From NCBI GenBank assembly GCA_947259225.1, contig CAMYLK010000007.1, positions 1 to 64,000 of the forward strand: a stretch of 64,000 nucleotides of DNA. Reading direction: 5' to 3'. Shown here piece by piece: positions 28,294 to 38,415 of this stretch. The position numbers were made by a program, and so were the translations under genes. The notes under the pieces are model-generated. The model saw only the letters and a program-made list of their open reading frames with translations. It was not told the origin of the DNA and searched no databases. This DNA comes from an uncultured Desulfobulbaceae bacterium (GTDB lineage Bacteria > Desulfobacterota > Desulfobulbia > Desulfobulbales > Desulfobulbaceae). Every line of letters begins with the position of its first letter. Positions within the stretch are counted from its first letter, which is position 1.

Positions 28294-29064
28294 ATGGCAG
28301 CACGAAAAATTACCCTTAATCTCAAGGTCTGGCACCAGGAAAGTCCGGACAAGAAAGGCAGGTTTGAAAACTATCATCTCGAGAAAATCGATACTGATAT
28401 GTCTTTTTTGGAGATGATTGATGTTTTGAATGAAAAATTGACCAGTGAAGGGAGGATTCCGATAGCTTTTGATCATGACTGCCGTGAAGGGATTTGCGGT
28501 ATGTGCGGGGCAGTAGTGGATGGTATAGCCCATGGTCCGGAAAAAGAGACAACACTGTGCCAATTGCACATGCGGCATTTTAAAGACGGACAGACTATTT
28601 CCATTGAACCGTTTCGAGCAAAAGCCTTCCCGATTATTAAAGATCTGGTTGTCGACCGGTCTTCACTGGACAGGATCATCCAGGCCGGTGGATTTATTTC
28701 AGTGAATACCGGCAGCGCCCCTGATGCCAATGCGATACCTGTAGCCCAGAACCTGGCCGAGCAGGCCATGGATGCTGCAGCCTGTATAGGATGCGGGGCC
28801 TGTGTGGCTGCCTGTCCCAATGCTGCTTCCATGCTCTTTGTCAGCGCCAAGATTTCCCAGTTGGCCCTTCTTCCTCAGGGACAGCCGGAAAAAGCAAAAA
28901 GAGCCTTGTCAATGGTGCAGGCCATGGACAGGGAGGGGTTCGGGAATTGCGGCAATGAACGTGAATGCGAGGCTGTCTGTCCCAAGGGGATATCCATCAG
29001 GAACATTGCCCGGCTTAACCGTGAATTTCTGAGGGCCTCCGTGGTTTCTGATGAAAAAAAATAG
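28294..29064 (+). CDS. sdhB: Succinate dehydrogenase iron-sulfur subunit
   Basis: A 256-residue three-cluster protein. The [2Fe-2S] ligands lie in CREGICGMCG and a later Cys (TTLCQ). The [4Fe-4S] and [3Fe-4S] ligands lie in CIGCGACVAACPN and CGNERECEAVCPKGI. It moves electrons between the flavin and the b hemes. Last gene of the sdh operon, 27 bases after sdhA; it converges on the phzF-like gene. Confidence 0.96.
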   Translation: MAARKITLNLKVWHQESPDKKGRFENYHLEKIDTDMSFLEMIDVLNEKLTSEGRIPIAFDHDCREGICGMCGAVVDGIAHGPEKETTLCQLHMRHFKDGQTISIEPFRAKAFPIIKDLVVDRSSLDRIIQAGGFISVNTGSAPDANAIPVAQNLAEQAMDAAACIGCGACVAACPNAASMLFVSAKISQLALLPQGQPEKAKRALSMVQAMDREGFGNCGNERECEAVCPKGISIRNIARLNREFLRASVVSDEKK

Positions 29065-29081
29065 ACTTTTTTTCAATACCT

Positions 29082-29870
29082 TTAGAGGGTAAGAGAAAGC
29101 TCTCCGGAATGATATAAGACTGCTCTGCCCCCAATTTTCACACGATTTTCCTTGAGTTCGCAATACAATTCCCCGCCCCGTAATGATACCTGCCTGGCCT
29201 TAAGCTTATTTTTGCCGGTCTGTTCGGCCCAATAGGGGGTGAGAGTGCAGTGTGACGATCCGGTCACCGGGTCTTCCTGAATACCGGCGGATGGGGCAAA
29301 AAAACGTGAAACAAAATCAACTTCTTTGCCCGGTGCAGTAACAATTATGCCAAGACAGTCAAGGGCAGCCAACTTATCAAAATCAGGAGTAAGGGATCTA
29401 ACCTGTTCCTCGTTTTCGAAAACAGCAAGAAAATCCCTTGATTTCAAGACAGACAACGGGGTCTTTCCAAGTCCCGGGACCAGTTCTTTCGGTGTCTCAC
29501 AGGTTTCAGCCTTGCGGGCAGGGAAATCCATGATAAAAAGGTCGTCCTGTTTTTCAACAGTTAATACACCGCTCCTCGTATTAAAGTTGAGTGGACGTTG
29601 GAGATTTCCCCCCGTCAGGTGCAGAACAAAAGCACTGGCAAGAGTTGCATGTCCGCACAGGTCTATTTCCATCATCGGTGTGAACCAGCGCAATCGGTAA
29701 CAACTTTCTCCTTCACGGACGAGGAAAGCCGTTTCCGGCAGGTTGTTTTCCGCTGCTGTTTTCTGGAGAACATCGTCCTCAAGCCATTCATCCAGCAGGC
29801 ATACGCCGGCGGGATTACCGGCAAAGATTTTTTCAGTAAAAGCATCAACGTGATAGTAGGGAACTTTCAT
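29082..29870 (-). CDS. PhzF family isomerase-like protein
   Basis: A 262-residue protein of the PhzF/diaminopimelate-epimerase-like fold. It starts MKVPYYHVDAFTEKIFAGNP, with the catalytic Glu in NLPETAFLV and the second-half motif GIQEDPVTGSSHC. PhzF proper isomerises a phenazine precursor; most bacterial homologues have unknown substrates. No phenazine genes are nearby. Monocistronic on the minus strand, downstream of the mscS terminator. Confidence 0.88.
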   Translation of the reverse strand: MKVPYYHVDAFTEKIFAGNPAGVCLLDEWLEDDVLQKTAAENNLPETAFLVREGESCYRLRWFTPMMEIDLCGHATLASAFVLHLTGGNLQRPLNFNTRSGVLTVEKQDDLFIMDFPARKAETCETPKELVPGLGKTPLSVLKSRDFLAVFENEEQVRSLTPDFDKLAALDCLGIIVTAPGKEVDFVSRFFAPSAGIQEDPVTGSSHCTLTPYWAEQTGKNKLKARQVSLRGGELYCELKENRVKIGGRAVLYHSGELSLTL

Positions 29871-29885
29871 AACGGAGTAACCATT

Positions 29886-29912
29886 AAAAAAGGGCTATGC
29901 AGCACAGCCCTT
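29886..29912 (-). terminator. Intrinsic terminator of mscS
   Basis: On the minus strand AAGGGCT and AGCCCTT form a 7-bp stem followed directly by a run of T (forward A 29886-29891). It lies about 20 bases after the mscS stop. Confidence 0.8.
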
Positions 29913-29934
29913 GAACAGACATTTTCTCAGCCGA

Positions 29935-30762
29935 TCATTCATTAACCACGTGCTGATACATGTGGACATCACGCTGAGGATAAGGAATGGAAATGTTTCT
30001 TTCATCAAAGGTCTGTTTGATCCTGTCCATGAGATCAAACCGCACATCCCAGTATTCTTTTGTGTTTACCCAGGGCCGTACAACGATGTTTATGCTTGAA
30101 TCACCAAATTCCGCCAGAGCAATTTTCGGGGCCGGGTCGGTAAGAATCCGCGTGTCGACCTGGACCAGTTCCTTGAGGATGGACTTTGCCTCCGGGACAT
30201 CATCATCATAACTTATCCCGATAACTAGGTCGATGCGGCGGGTCGGGTTGGCATTGATATTGGTAATAACATCTGCGGTTATTTTACTGTTCGGGATAAT
30301 GACTTTCTGGTTGTCCCAGGTGTTAACGACAGTGTTGAAAATATCTATCCGTTCAACAGAACCTGATACGCCGGCAGCCGTAACCGCATCTCCCACCCGG
30401 AAGGGTTGAAACATGATTAGCATAACACCCGAGGCAAAATTGGCAAGGGAGTCCTTGAGAGCCAGGCCGACGGCAAGGCCTGCGGCACCGAGAATGGCCA
30501 GAAAAGAAGTAGTTTTTATACCCACCTGATCGGCAGCTGCCAGGATGACCGCCACTAGGAGGGTATAATAAATCAGTTTGTCGAGAAAACGAACCAGAGT
30601 GTCATCCATCCCTGATTTTATAAGAGCTTTTTTAATGAGATGGGTAATCCATTTGACCAGCCAGCGTCCAAAAACCAGAATGGCAAGAGCGACAAGTATA
30701 TTTGGGCCATAGGCAACAAACCAGGTTTTGGCCAGTTTTATATACTCTGTATATTGGTCCAT
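29935..30762 (-). CDS. mscS: Small-conductance mechanosensitive channel MscS
   Basis: A 275-residue channel close to the E. coli length (286). Three membrane helices lead into the pore helix, whose Gly/Ala-rich run is AAGLAVGLALKDSLANFASG. The beta domain contains FRVGDAVTAAG and VIIPNSKI. It releases solutes during hypo-osmotic shock. AAGGAG lies seven bases before the ATG. Confidence 0.93.
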   Translation of the reverse strand: MDQYTEYIKLAKTWFVAYGPNILVALAILVFGRWLVKWITHLIKKALIKSGMDDTLVRFLDKLIYYTLLVAVILAAADQVGIKTTSFLAILGAAGLAVGLALKDSLANFASGVMLIMFQPFRVGDAVTAAGVSGSVERIDIFNTVVNTWDNQKVIIPNSKITADVITNINANPTRRIDLVIGISYDDDVPEAKSILKELVQVDTRILTDPAPKIALAEFGDSSINIVVRPWVNTKEYWDVRFDLMDRIKQTFDERNISIPYPQRDVHMYQHVVNE

Positions 30763-30812
30763 GTTATTCTCCTTGTATCAATTCTCTATAGCCTGGATCT
30801 GGTTCATTCCAT

Positions 30813-30998
30813 TTATTCTTCTTCAATTCTGCAGGCGTCTTCAGGGCAGACTGCCTCACATGTATGGCAGCCGTGGCATTCTTCAACGTTGACCGGTTCA
30901 GCTTTGCCGTCTACAAGTTCGTATACATCGCCGGGGCATGACTCAACACACTCACCGCAACCGGCGCATTTATCTTTGTCAATCTTTACTTTCCACAT
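30813..30998 (-). CDS. 8Fe ferredoxin, 2[4Fe-4S]
   Basis: A 61-residue acidic ferredoxin with two cluster motifs, CAGCGECVESCPG and CHGCHTCEAVCPE. It serves as a low-potential electron carrier in the cytosol, plausibly for nitrogenase or sulfur and carbon metabolism, but no specific partner lies beside it. GGAAG precedes the ATG by five bases. Confidence 0.93.
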   Translation of the reverse strand: MWKVKIDKDKCAGCGECVESCPGDVYELVDGKAEPVNVEECHGCHTCEAVCPEDACRIEEE

Positions 30999-31062
30999 AC
31001 TTCCAGTGACTCGGGGTTGATACTTCTGCGCATTTTTGTGAGATTACAGACAGTAAGATTAC

Positions 31063-32613
31063 TTACTCCCACTCGATAGTGCTCGGTGGCTTTGATGAGA
31101 TATCGTACACAACCCGGTTGACCCCCCGCACCTCGTTGATGATGCGGTTGGATATTCGACCGAGGATATCGTAGGGCAGCTTTGACCAGTCCGCGGTCAT
31201 GGCATCACGGCTGTCAACCGAGCGTATGGCAACAACGTTTTCATAGGTGCGGCCGTCCCCCATAACCCCTACAGTCTGGATTGGCAGCAGAACAGCAAAG
31301 GACTGCCATACTTTGCGGTACCATCCGGAGTTTTTCATTTCTTCAAGTACAATGACATCAGCCTGCCGCAGGATGTGGAGTCGTTCCGCCGTCACCTCAC
31401 CCATGATCCGGATACCAAGTCCGGGTCCGGGGAAAGGCTGCCGGTAGATGGCTTCTTCGGGAAGGCCGAGTTCCAGTCCAAGTTCACGCACCTCATCCTT
31501 AAATAGTTCGCGGAGCGGTTCTATAAGGTCAAGTTGCATGCGTTCCGGGAGTCCGCCGACATTATGGTGTGACTTGATAGGTGCTTTGCCGTGAAAAACA
31601 ACAGACTCAATCACATCCGGATAGAGAGTGCCCTGGGCCAGGTATTTTACCTCACCGAGTTTACCGGCCTCCTCTTCAAATATTTTAATAAAACCAAATC
31701 CTATACGTTTTCTTTTTTCTTCTGGATCGACAATAGCCTTTAATTCCTCGAGAAAATCCTTTGTGGCGTCAATATCAATGACATGCAGGTTGGTTTTCTG
31801 CCTGAAAAAACGTAGTACGCTTTCAGATTCACCGGTGCGCATCAGTCCATTGTTGACATAAATGCAGGTCAACTGGTCCCCTATGGCCCGGTGAACAAGG
31901 GCTGCGGTAACAGAAGAATCAACCCCCCCTGACAGGGCACAAATAACCTTTTCATCACCAACTTTTTCACGGATCTCAGCCACAGTAGAGTCAATAAATG
32001 AGTGCATAGTCCACTCGGGATGACAATCGCAGAGATCAAAGATAAAATTCCTCAGTATATCATTGCCGATCAGGGTATGGACCACTTCCGGGTGAAACTG
32101 GACAGCAACAAACGGTTTGTTTTCGTGACGCAGGGCTGCAAAAGGAGAATGAGTACTTGAGGCTGTGGCGACAAAACCCGGGGCCGCTTGTTCAACACGG
32201 TCACCGTGACTCATCCAGACCTGGTATTTTGCGGGTTCGGTTTCCGTCCCGGCAAAGATACCCCCGGTATACGAAATCTGGAGTTCTGCTTTGCCGAATT
32301 CACGGTGATCGGTTTTTTCAACTCGCCCTCCAAGCTGCTGCATCATGAGTTGGGCACCGTAACAAATGCCGAGTACAGGGATTCCAAGTTCGAACAGACC
32401 GGGATCACTTATTGGGGCATCATCATCATAAACACTTGCCGGTCCGCCAGACATGACAATCCCGGAGGGATTCATCTCCTGCAGTCTGTCAAGTTCGATG
32501 TCATACGGGTGGATTTCACTGTATACTTTCTGCTCACGGATACGCCTGGCAATGAGCTGGGTGGTCTGTGAGCCGAAATCAAGTATAATGATTTTTTCAG
32601 AATGAACAGACAT
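31063..32613 (-). CDS. guaA: GMP synthase (glutamine-hydrolysing)
   Basis: A 516-residue enzyme that aminates XMP to GMP. The N-terminal class-I glutamine amidotransferase has the nucleophile Cys in [10 protein letters not shown] and the His/Glu in VQFHPEVVH. The ATP pyrophosphatase domain has the P-loop LSGGVDSSV, and the C-terminal dimerisation domain ends KPPSTIEWE, the normal family terminus. It is 91 bases downstream of guaB on the same strand. Confidence 0.97.
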   Translation of the reverse strand: MSVHSEKIIILDFGSQTTQLIARRIREQKVYSEIHPYDIELDRLQEMNPSGIVMSGGPASVYDDDAPISDPGLFELGIPVLGICYGAQLMMQQLGGRVEKTDHREFGKAELQISYTGGIFAGTETEPAKYQVWMSHGDRVEQAAPGFVATASSTHSPFAALRHENKPFVAVQFHPEVVHTLIGNDILRNFIFDLCDCHPEWTMHSFIDSTVAEIREKVGDEKVICALSGGVDSSVTAALVHRAIGDQLTCIYVNNGLMRTGESESVLRFFRQKTNLHVIDIDATKDFLEELKAIVDPEEKRKRIGFGFIKIFEEEAGKLGEVKYLAQGTLYPDVIESVVFHGKAPIKSHHNVGGLPERMQLDLIEPLRELFKDEVRELGLELGLPEEAIYRQPFPGPGLGIRIMGEVTAERLHILRQADVIVLEEMKNSGWYRKVWQSFAVLLPIQTVGVMGDGRTYENVVAIRSVDSRDAMTADWSKLPYDILGRISNRIINEVRGVNRVVYDISSKPPSTIEWE

Positions 32614-32649
32614 GATAGCAGGTTCCGGTTTATAGTTTTCTTGATTTGA

Positions 32650-32673
32650 AGGACAGGGGAAATTCCCTGTCCT
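32650..32673 (-). repeat. Hairpin between guaB and guaA
   Basis: AGGACAGGG and CCCTGTCCT form a perfect 9-bp stem with a 6-base loop in the guaB-guaA gap. No T-tract follows in the direction of transcription, so it looks like an intercistronic mRNA structure rather than a full terminator. Confidence 0.55.
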
Positions 32674-32704
32674 ATATACATGTCAAGGAATGAAATGCTG
32701 GTGT

Positions 32705-34171
32705 TCAGATTCCTTCTGTCCGGTAATTTGGCGCTTCACGGGTAATAATTACGTCATGGACATGAGATTCTCGCAGACCGGCTGGTGAAATGCGGACAAA
32801 TCTCGCTTTTTCGTGCAAGTCCTCAATGGTGGACGCGCCAATATACCCCATTCCCGAGCGTAGGCCACCCAGAAGCTGGTAGATCATTTCCGACAGCGGG
32901 CCACGGTAAGGGACCTTCCCTTCTATACCCTCGGGGACAAGTTTGGATGATCCGGAGCCCTCCTGGAAATATCGGTCCTTGCTTCCCTGGTTCATAGCCC
33001 CCAGGGATCCCATCCCACGGTAACCTTTATACTTCCTACCCTGAAAAAGGAAAGTCTCGCCAGGGGTTTCATCTGTTCCGGCAAAGAGAGAGCCGACCAT
33101 GACCGCATGAGCCCCGATGCCGATTGCCTTGCAGATGTCGCCGGAAAACTTAATGCCTCCGTCGGCAATAATGGGGATGTTTTTCTTGCTGGCTTCCTCA
33201 ACAGAATTTTTCAAGGCTGTAAGTTGCGGAACACCTACACCTGCAACAATTCTGGTAGTGCATATGGAACCAGGTCCGACACCGACTTTTACTCCATTGG
33301 CCCCTGCCTCGATCAGATCTCTTGTCCCTTGGGGTGTGGCAACGTTTCCGGCAATGACCGGCAGGTCGGGCCAGGCATCTTTCACTTCACGCAGTGCCTT
33401 CAGAATTCCAGCTGAATGTCCGTGCGCGGAATCAAGGACCACGACATCAACCTGCACTTTGACAAGTGCTTCAGTCCTTTCCATCAGGTCACTGCTGACC
33501 CCTATAGCTGCACCTGCGAGGAGCCGGCCGATGGTATCCTTGGCCGCATGGGGATATTTTTTTATCTTTTCGATATCCTTAATTGTTATCAGTCCTTTGA
33601 GAATACCCTGTTCATCAACAACCAGCAGTTTTTCAATGCGGTGTTCATGCAGCAAGGCTTTTGAGTGTTCAAGATCTATCCCGACCGGGGCGGTAACCAG
33701 GTTTTTGCTGGTCATCACATCCCTGACTCTCAGGTTGTCATCCGATACAAATCGCAGGTCACGGTTTGTCACGATTCCGACAAGTTTTTCACCTCTTAAG
33801 ACAGGCAAGCCTGATATTTTATAGTTGCGCATGACTGCCTGTACTTCAGCTACACTTTGGTCTTCAGTGACTGTAACCGGGTCGATAATCATCCCGGACT
33901 CGGATTTTTTGACCCGCTCAACCTCTGTGGCCTGGCGTTCCTTGTTCATGTTTTTATGAATAATGCCAATGCCGCCTTCCCGTGCCATGGCTATAGCGGT
34001 CTGGTGTTCGGTTACAGAGTCCATTGCCGCGCTGACCAGAGGGGAGTTAAGACTGATTGTATCGGTTAATTTCGTTGCCAGAGAGACCTCAGATGGCAGT
34101 ACTGCTGAGGCACAAGGTATCAGGAGAACATCATCAAAGGTGTATGCGGGGGGTATGTCCTGCTGGAACAT
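32705..34171 (-). CDS. guaB: IMP dehydrogenase
   Basis: A 488-residue enzyme that oxidises IMP to XMP, the first committed step to GMP. Two CBS domains (about 95-205) interrupt the barrel ([17 protein letters not shown]). The catalytic Cys loop is [17 protein letters not shown] and the flap begins with [16 protein letters not shown] precedes the ATG. Forms the gua pair with guaA. Confidence 0.97.
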   Translation of the reverse strand: MFQQDIPPAYTFDDVLLIPCASAVLPSEVSLATKLTDTISLNSPLVSAAMDSVTEHQTAIAMAREGGIGIIHKNMNKERQATEVERVKKSESGMIIDPVTVTEDQSVAEVQAVMRNYKISGLPVLRGEKLVGIVTNRDLRFVSDDNLRVRDVMTSKNLVTAPVGIDLEHSKALLHEHRIEKLLVVDEQGILKGLITIKDIEKIKKYPHAAKDTIGRLLAGAAIGVSSDLMERTEALVKVQVDVVVLDSAHGHSAGILKALREVKDAWPDLPVIAGNVATPQGTRDLIEAGANGVKVGVGPGSICTTRIVAGVGVPQLTALKNSVEEASKKNIPIIADGGIKFSGDICKAIGIGAHAVMVGSLFAGTDETPGETFLFQGRKYKGYRGMGSLGAMNQGSKDRYFQEGSGSSKLVPEGIEGKVPYRGPLSEMIYQLLGGLRSGMGYIGASTIEDLHEKARFVRISPAGLRESHVHDVIITREAPNYRTEGI

Positions 34172-34372
34172 TGATCCATCCTCATCATGGTTGATTGGTT
34201 ATTGTTCTTGGCCGCAATGTAGCATGTTAGGGCATAAAAGAAAATGGTAAATGAAAAGGGTTTTACAGGTTCAATGCTGATATTAATGAGGATCTTAAGG
34301 AAAAGCTGAAAATTCTGGTGGATTTTCCGAAAGTTTCCTGCTTTATTGTCGTTCGTAATAAAGGTGAAATGT

Positions 34373-34990
34373 ATGGCAAAGCTCCTGGAAATTAATCCCT
34401 ATAACCCGCAGCCGCGGTTGATCGGCCAAGTCGTCGATGTGTTAAAGAAAGGCGGGGTGATCTGTTACCCGACTGACACCATGTATGGTGTGGGCTGTGA
34501 TATTTTTAATCAAAAAGCAGTAAAGCGGATACACATGATAAAAAACAGGCCGAAACAGAAGCCTTTCAGCTTCATGTGTTCCGATCTGAAAAATATCAGC
34601 GAATACAGTCATGTTGGTAACATGGCATACCGGTTGATGCGGAAATGTCTACCTGGTCCTTACACTTTTGTTCTTACAGGGACGAAACTTGTACCGAAAA
34701 TTATGCTAACCCGTCAGAAAACAGTTGGTATAAGAGTTCCTGAGTACCCTATCTGTCAGCATTTGATTCAGGGATTGGGTAATCCCATACTCAACACCAG
34801 TGCTCTGAAGGAAAAAGGAGCAGAACCTCCAGTGGATGGGTTTGATGTATATGATCTATTCGGTAATCAGGTTGATCTGATAATTGACGGCGGGCAAATC
34901 TTGCCCAATCCCTCCACGGTCGTTTCTCTCATTGATGACGGTCCTGAAGTTTTGAGAGAAGGAAAAGGCGATATTTCACTCTTTTTGTAG
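34373..34990 (+). CDS. Sua5/YciO/YrdC family protein
   Basis: A 205-residue protein of the YrdC fold with the RNA/nucleotide-binding KKGGVICYPTDTMYGVGCD start, the KNRPKQKPFSFMC segment and LPGPYTFVL. True TsaC/Sua5 makes threonylcarbamoyl-AMP for the t6A37 tRNA modification; YciO relatives have unclear roles. The RPKQKPFS text and the C-terminal VDLIIDGG with PSTVVSL fit the YciO/Sua5 group. AAGGTG lies about eight bases before the ATG. A stem-loop overlaps the stop codon. Confidence 0.87.
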   Translation: MAKLLEINPYNPQPRLIGQVVDVLKKGGVICYPTDTMYGVGCDIFNQKAVKRIHMIKNRPKQKPFSFMCSDLKNISEYSHVGNMAYRLMRKCLPGPYTFVLTGTKLVPKIMLTRQKTVGIRVPEYPICQHLIQGLGNPILNTSALKEKGAEPPVDGFDVYDLFGNQVDLIIDGGQILPNPSTVVSLIDDGPEVLREGKGDISLFL

Positions 34991-35010
34991 CCCGTATTTC
35001 ACGCGGGCTA
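34988..35010 (+). terminator. Stem-loop at the YrdC gene stop
   Basis: TAGCCCG and CGGGCTA form a 7-bp stem that starts on the stop codon and is followed by T-rich TCTTCTGTTG. Probable intrinsic terminator. Confidence 0.6.
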
Positions 35011-35191
35011 TCTTCTGTTGCGCAGATTAATGCAGCCATTTCCTCTGCCTCAGTCTTCTTACTTTCACTTGCCTATCGCTGCTTAACAACATGGTGCCAA
35101 TATGCTTGCGAACAGTTTTCAGTTATTCATGATGATCGATCTAAGAAAAAAGCGGTAATGAAAAGACGAAACCAGAATCGGTGAGATGAAA

Positions 35192-35219
35192 AGCCGGTGC
35201 AGTTTACCCTGCACCGGCT
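35192..35219 (-). terminator. Intrinsic terminator of the HU/IHF gene
   Basis: AGCCGGTGCAG and CTGCACCGGCT form a perfect 11-bp stem with a 6-base loop. In the minus direction it is followed by TTTTC. It lies 17 bases beyond the stop codon. Confidence 0.85.
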
Positions 35220-35236
35220 GTAAACGGAAAATGATA

Positions 35237-35521
35237 CTATTTTTTCTCTATCAGGGATTCCTTAAGAGATTTACTCATGGTGAAGTGCAGCGTTTTACGG
35301 GCTGATATATTCATGATTTTGCCGGTTTTAGGGTTTTTCGTGCTGCGCGGCTTACGCGTCCGTACGGAAAAACTGCCAAAACCTCTGATTTCAACACGTC
35401 GCCCTTCTATGAGAGCTTGTGATATTTCTTCTAAAATCAGTTCGACAGCAAGTGCTATATCTTTCTTGTAATATCCTTTGAGCTGGTCAGAAACCATGTC
35501 AACAAGTTCACGTTTGAGCAT
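35237..35521 (-). CDS. HU/IHF-family DNA-binding protein
   Basis: A 94-residue DNA-bending protein. The arm carries GFGSFSVRTRKPRSTKNPKTG, preceded by RRVEIR; the N-terminus MLKRELVDMV fits the IHF beta-subunit group. IHF would help loop DNA between NifA sites and sigma54 promoters such as those in this window, which is inference. Monocistronic with its own terminator. Confidence 0.92.
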   Translation of the reverse strand: MLKRELVDMVSDQLKGYYKKDIALAVELILEEISQALIEGRRVEIRGFGSFSVRTRKPRSTKNPKTGKIMNISARKTLHFTMSKSLKESLIEKK

Positions 35522-35674
35522 TGTGTAAATATACCTCTGTGATTAAAATCACCACACATCCAATATCTGTGCAAGTGTAAAATAATGAGGAGAGGGTATT
35601 CTTCGAGGTATGGATAACGGAATCCGTGTAGAATCCGTCCCAGGAGAAAAACACCCTATCGTCTTATAGCTTCT

Positions 35675-37414
35675 TTATTTATCGGTTTGATCTTCTTCCT
35701 GTCCATCAGCAGCGGCTTTCAGGAGATCACCGATGGTGGACGGACCTGAGGCTTGCTGCTTCTGTTCATACTCTTCCTTGACTGTCTCCTCATCCCCTTC
35801 TTCAAGGGCCTTGGTGGAGAGGGCAATTTTACGATCATCGGAAGAAACACTGATAACCATTGCTTTCAGGGTGTCGCCAACATTAAACATGCCAACCGGT
35901 GTCTGAATCTTTTCTTTGCTGATTTCAGAAATATGCACCAATCCTTCAATGCCCTCTTCAAGCTGAACAAAAACACCGAAGTCAGTAACGTTGGTAATGG
36001 TGCCTTCGACAATAGTGCCAGTCGGATAGCTTTTCATTGCGCCAGCCCATGGATCCGGCTCAAGCTGCTTGACTCCGAGAGAAAACCTTTCGTTTTCTTT
36101 GTCAATTTTCAGTACAACAGCCTGAATGGTCTCTCCCTTCGCATATTTTTCAGAAGGGTGTTTTATCCGCTCAGTCCAGGAGAGGTCTGAGACGTGGATA
36201 AGGCCGTCGATGCCTTCTTCGATACCTATAAATACCCCAAAGTCTGTGATGTTTTTTATCTTTCCTTCAATGACGGAACCAACAGGATAGCTTTCTTCAA
36301 CAACATCCCATGGATTGGGTTGGAGCTGTTTCATTCCCAGTGAAATACGTTTGGTCTCAGGTTCGACCTTGAGCACCTTAATTTCTATGTCATCACCTAC
36401 AGATACAATCTTAGAAGGATGACGCGGCTTTTTGGACCAGCTCATTTCAGAGATATGAACAAGTCCTTCGACGCCCTCTTCAAGTTCAACAAAAACGCCG
36501 TAATCGGTAATGGAAACAACTTTACCCGTTACACTGGCACTGATCGGATACTGTTCAGGAACCAGAGCCCATGGATCCTCTTTAAGCTGCTTGACGCCAA
36601 GAGATACACGGTCGGAATCCTTGTCGTATTTGAGCACCTTGACTTCAATCTCATCCCCTACATTGTAGAGTTTTGAAGGATGGGAAACACGGCCCCAGGA
36701 AAGGTCTGTGATATGACAGAGGCCGTCCATGCCGCCGAGATCAATAAAAAGGCCATAATCAGTGATATTGGTAATAGCACCAACGATAGTCTGTCCCTCT
36801 TCAAGGGAGGTGCGCATCTTGTCACGCATTTCTGAGCGCTGTTCTTCGAGAATTGCGCGGCGTGAGATAACAACATTGTTGCGTTTACGATTAAACTTGA
36901 GGACTTTGAAGTCAAATGTCTGTCCAATGAGAGCGTCCAGGTCCTTTACAGGCCGGAGGTCTATCTGAGAGTATGGGAGAAATGCCGGCACACCAACGTC
37001 GACTGACATACCGCCTTTAACACGGCTCTCAACACGACCTTCGATGGTACCGTCATCTTCCTGGATTTTTGCAATTTCTTCCCAAACCTTAATGGCAATG
37101 GCTTTTTCACGAGAGAGTTGCAGTCCGCCCTCATCCTTGCGGCTTTCTATGAAAACTTCGAATTCATCACCGATATTGATTTCACGGTCAGGATCTTCAT
37201 GGCGGAATTCAGAAAGAGGTATGTAACTTTCCGCCTTGTCTCCGACATCGATGAGAACGAGATCGTTATTTATGTCGACAACCGTTCCGTTGGCAACTTC
37301 TCCGACATTGATGACGGTGTTGTGGGTTTCCTGCTCAAAAAGTTCAGCAAAGCTAATATCTTCGCTGTCATTGTTTTCTGCCGCCGGAGCGGGCTGTGTT
37401 CCATTTTCAGTCAT
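35675..37414 (-). CDS. rpsA: 30S ribosomal protein S1
   Basis: A 579-residue protein with six S1 RNA-binding repeats, as in E. coli S1 (557). Repeats 3 to 6 share the pattern ITDYGLFIDLGG, ITDYGVFVELEEG, ITDFGVFIGIEEG and VTDFGVFVQLEEG. It delivers mRNA to the 30S subunit. I choose the ATG at 37414 because AGAGGA lies about seven bases upstream; an in-frame ATG at 37459 has no good site. N- and C-terminal tails are rich in Glu, Gln and Ala. Confidence 0.95.
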   Translation of the reverse strand: MTENGTQPAPAAENNDSEDISFAELFEQETHNTVINVGEVANGTVVDINNDLVLIDVGDKAESYIPLSEFRHEDPDREINIGDEFEVFIESRKDEGGLQLSREKAIAIKVWEEIAKIQEDDGTIEGRVESRVKGGMSVDVGVPAFLPYSQIDLRPVKDLDALIGQTFDFKVLKFNRKRNNVVISRRAILEEQRSEMRDKMRTSLEEGQTIVGAITNITDYGLFIDLGGMDGLCHITDLSWGRVSHPSKLYNVGDEIEVKVLKYDKDSDRVSLGVKQLKEDPWALVPEQYPISASVTGKVVSITDYGVFVELEEGVEGLVHISEMSWSKKPRHPSKIVSVGDDIEIKVLKVEPETKRISLGMKQLQPNPWDVVEESYPVGSVIEGKIKNITDFGVFIGIEEGIDGLIHVSDLSWTERIKHPSEKYAKGETIQAVVLKIDKENERFSLGVKQLEPDPWAGAMKSYPTGTIVEGTITNVTDFGVFVQLEEGIEGLVHISEISKEKIQTPVGMFNVGDTLKAMVISVSSDDRKIALSTKALEEGDEETVKEEYEQKQQASGPSTIGDLLKAAADGQEEDQTDK

Positions 37415-37637
37415 GGGTTTCTGTTCCTCTGCTGGCCGGCCAACGCCAGCCGTTTTCATGCGTTAAGGTTAATGTTCAAAAAGGGTTTACATTGTATTCT
37501 TTCATTGTCATCATCTGACAATGATCCAAAAAAACTCCTAATAACAGAGTTGTCAGGTAAAAACAATAGTTTCGTCCTGAAAACCTGACTTTTTTTTGTA
37601 GAAAATTGAGGGAATGTGTAACGCTGTGGGGCAGGAA

Positions 37638-38324
37638 TCAGCTTTTGCCAGATGAAGTCAATTCCTCCATAAATGGACCAAAGAGCTCTTCGTACTGGGG
37701 AATGGCCTTACGCATGGCCACACCCAAGTGATAAAGGTCATCTTCGTTGACAACGAGATTAGCACTATATGCAAGGGCTTGCAGGTTGTAGAGGGTATGG
37801 AATTCGGGCCCGATGAGGATGTAAAAAAGATAGCGCCGTCTTTGCATGGTCATGTCGCGCATATACTTGTGAAAATTAGATTCTTCCAAGCTGGGACCGT
37901 CATATTGTGAGTGGAGGACAACACAGGCAAAACTGACAAAACGCATGCGCTCGACAGCCTCTTCAGGAGAGTCCGCTACACTGATCTGGTATCCTACCTG
38001 TTCAAGGGCATCACGAACAATTTCCAGCTTCTCGTTTTTTGGAAAGAGCACAAGAGCCATGGGGACATCGGCGATCTTGTCCTCATCCTGAAGGTTGCCT
38101 TCTTTCAGCCAGCTCAGGTCAGGTGGTCCGGGAGGCTTGATCCCGCCGGGAATATTCTGCTCTGCTGTACCCTTGGCATCAAGGGCAATGCCTTTATTGC
38201 AGGAAGGACATTTAATGGTCAACTTTTTACTTGCTTCCAGGCCATCCAGGGCTTTTTGCAGTTTTTCCTGCTGGGCCTCACCCAGCTTCAGTGTTTGATT
38301 GCAGTGGGGACATGAACTGATCAT
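37638..38324 (-). CDS. Zinc-ribbon and receiver-like protein
   Basis: A 228-residue protein not assigned to a named gene. Two CPxC motifs, CPHCN and CPSCN about 32 residues apart at the N-terminus, suggest a small zinc ribbon. A proline-rich linker leads to a domain (about 85-200) resembling a response-regulator receiver (ADVPMALVLFPKNE, GYQISVADSPEEAVERMRF), but the usual acidic pocket and phospho-Asp are not evident. The ATG at 38324 is preceded by AAGGAG at a seven-base distance. It follows the PilT-like gene in the same direction, so a role linked to type IV pili or motility is possible. Confidence 0.6.
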   Translation of the reverse strand: MISSCPHCNQTLKLGEAQQEKLQKALDGLEASKKLTIKCPSCNKGIALDAKGTAEQNIPGGIKPPGPPDLSWLKEGNLQDEDKIADVPMALVLFPKNEKLEIVRDALEQVGYQISVADSPEEAVERMRFVSFACVVLHSQYDGPSLEESNFHKYMRDMTMQRRRYLFYILIGPEFHTLYNLQALAYSANLVVNEDDLYHLGVAMRKAIPQYEELFGPFMEELTSSGKS

Positions 38325-38415
38325 ATTCAATCTCCTTCAGTAAAAGAGTCAGGAGGAAGTTCCAGGTTAATTAAATTTCGAAAATTTTGAATAAATGCTG
38401 TTTATGTATTCTGTG

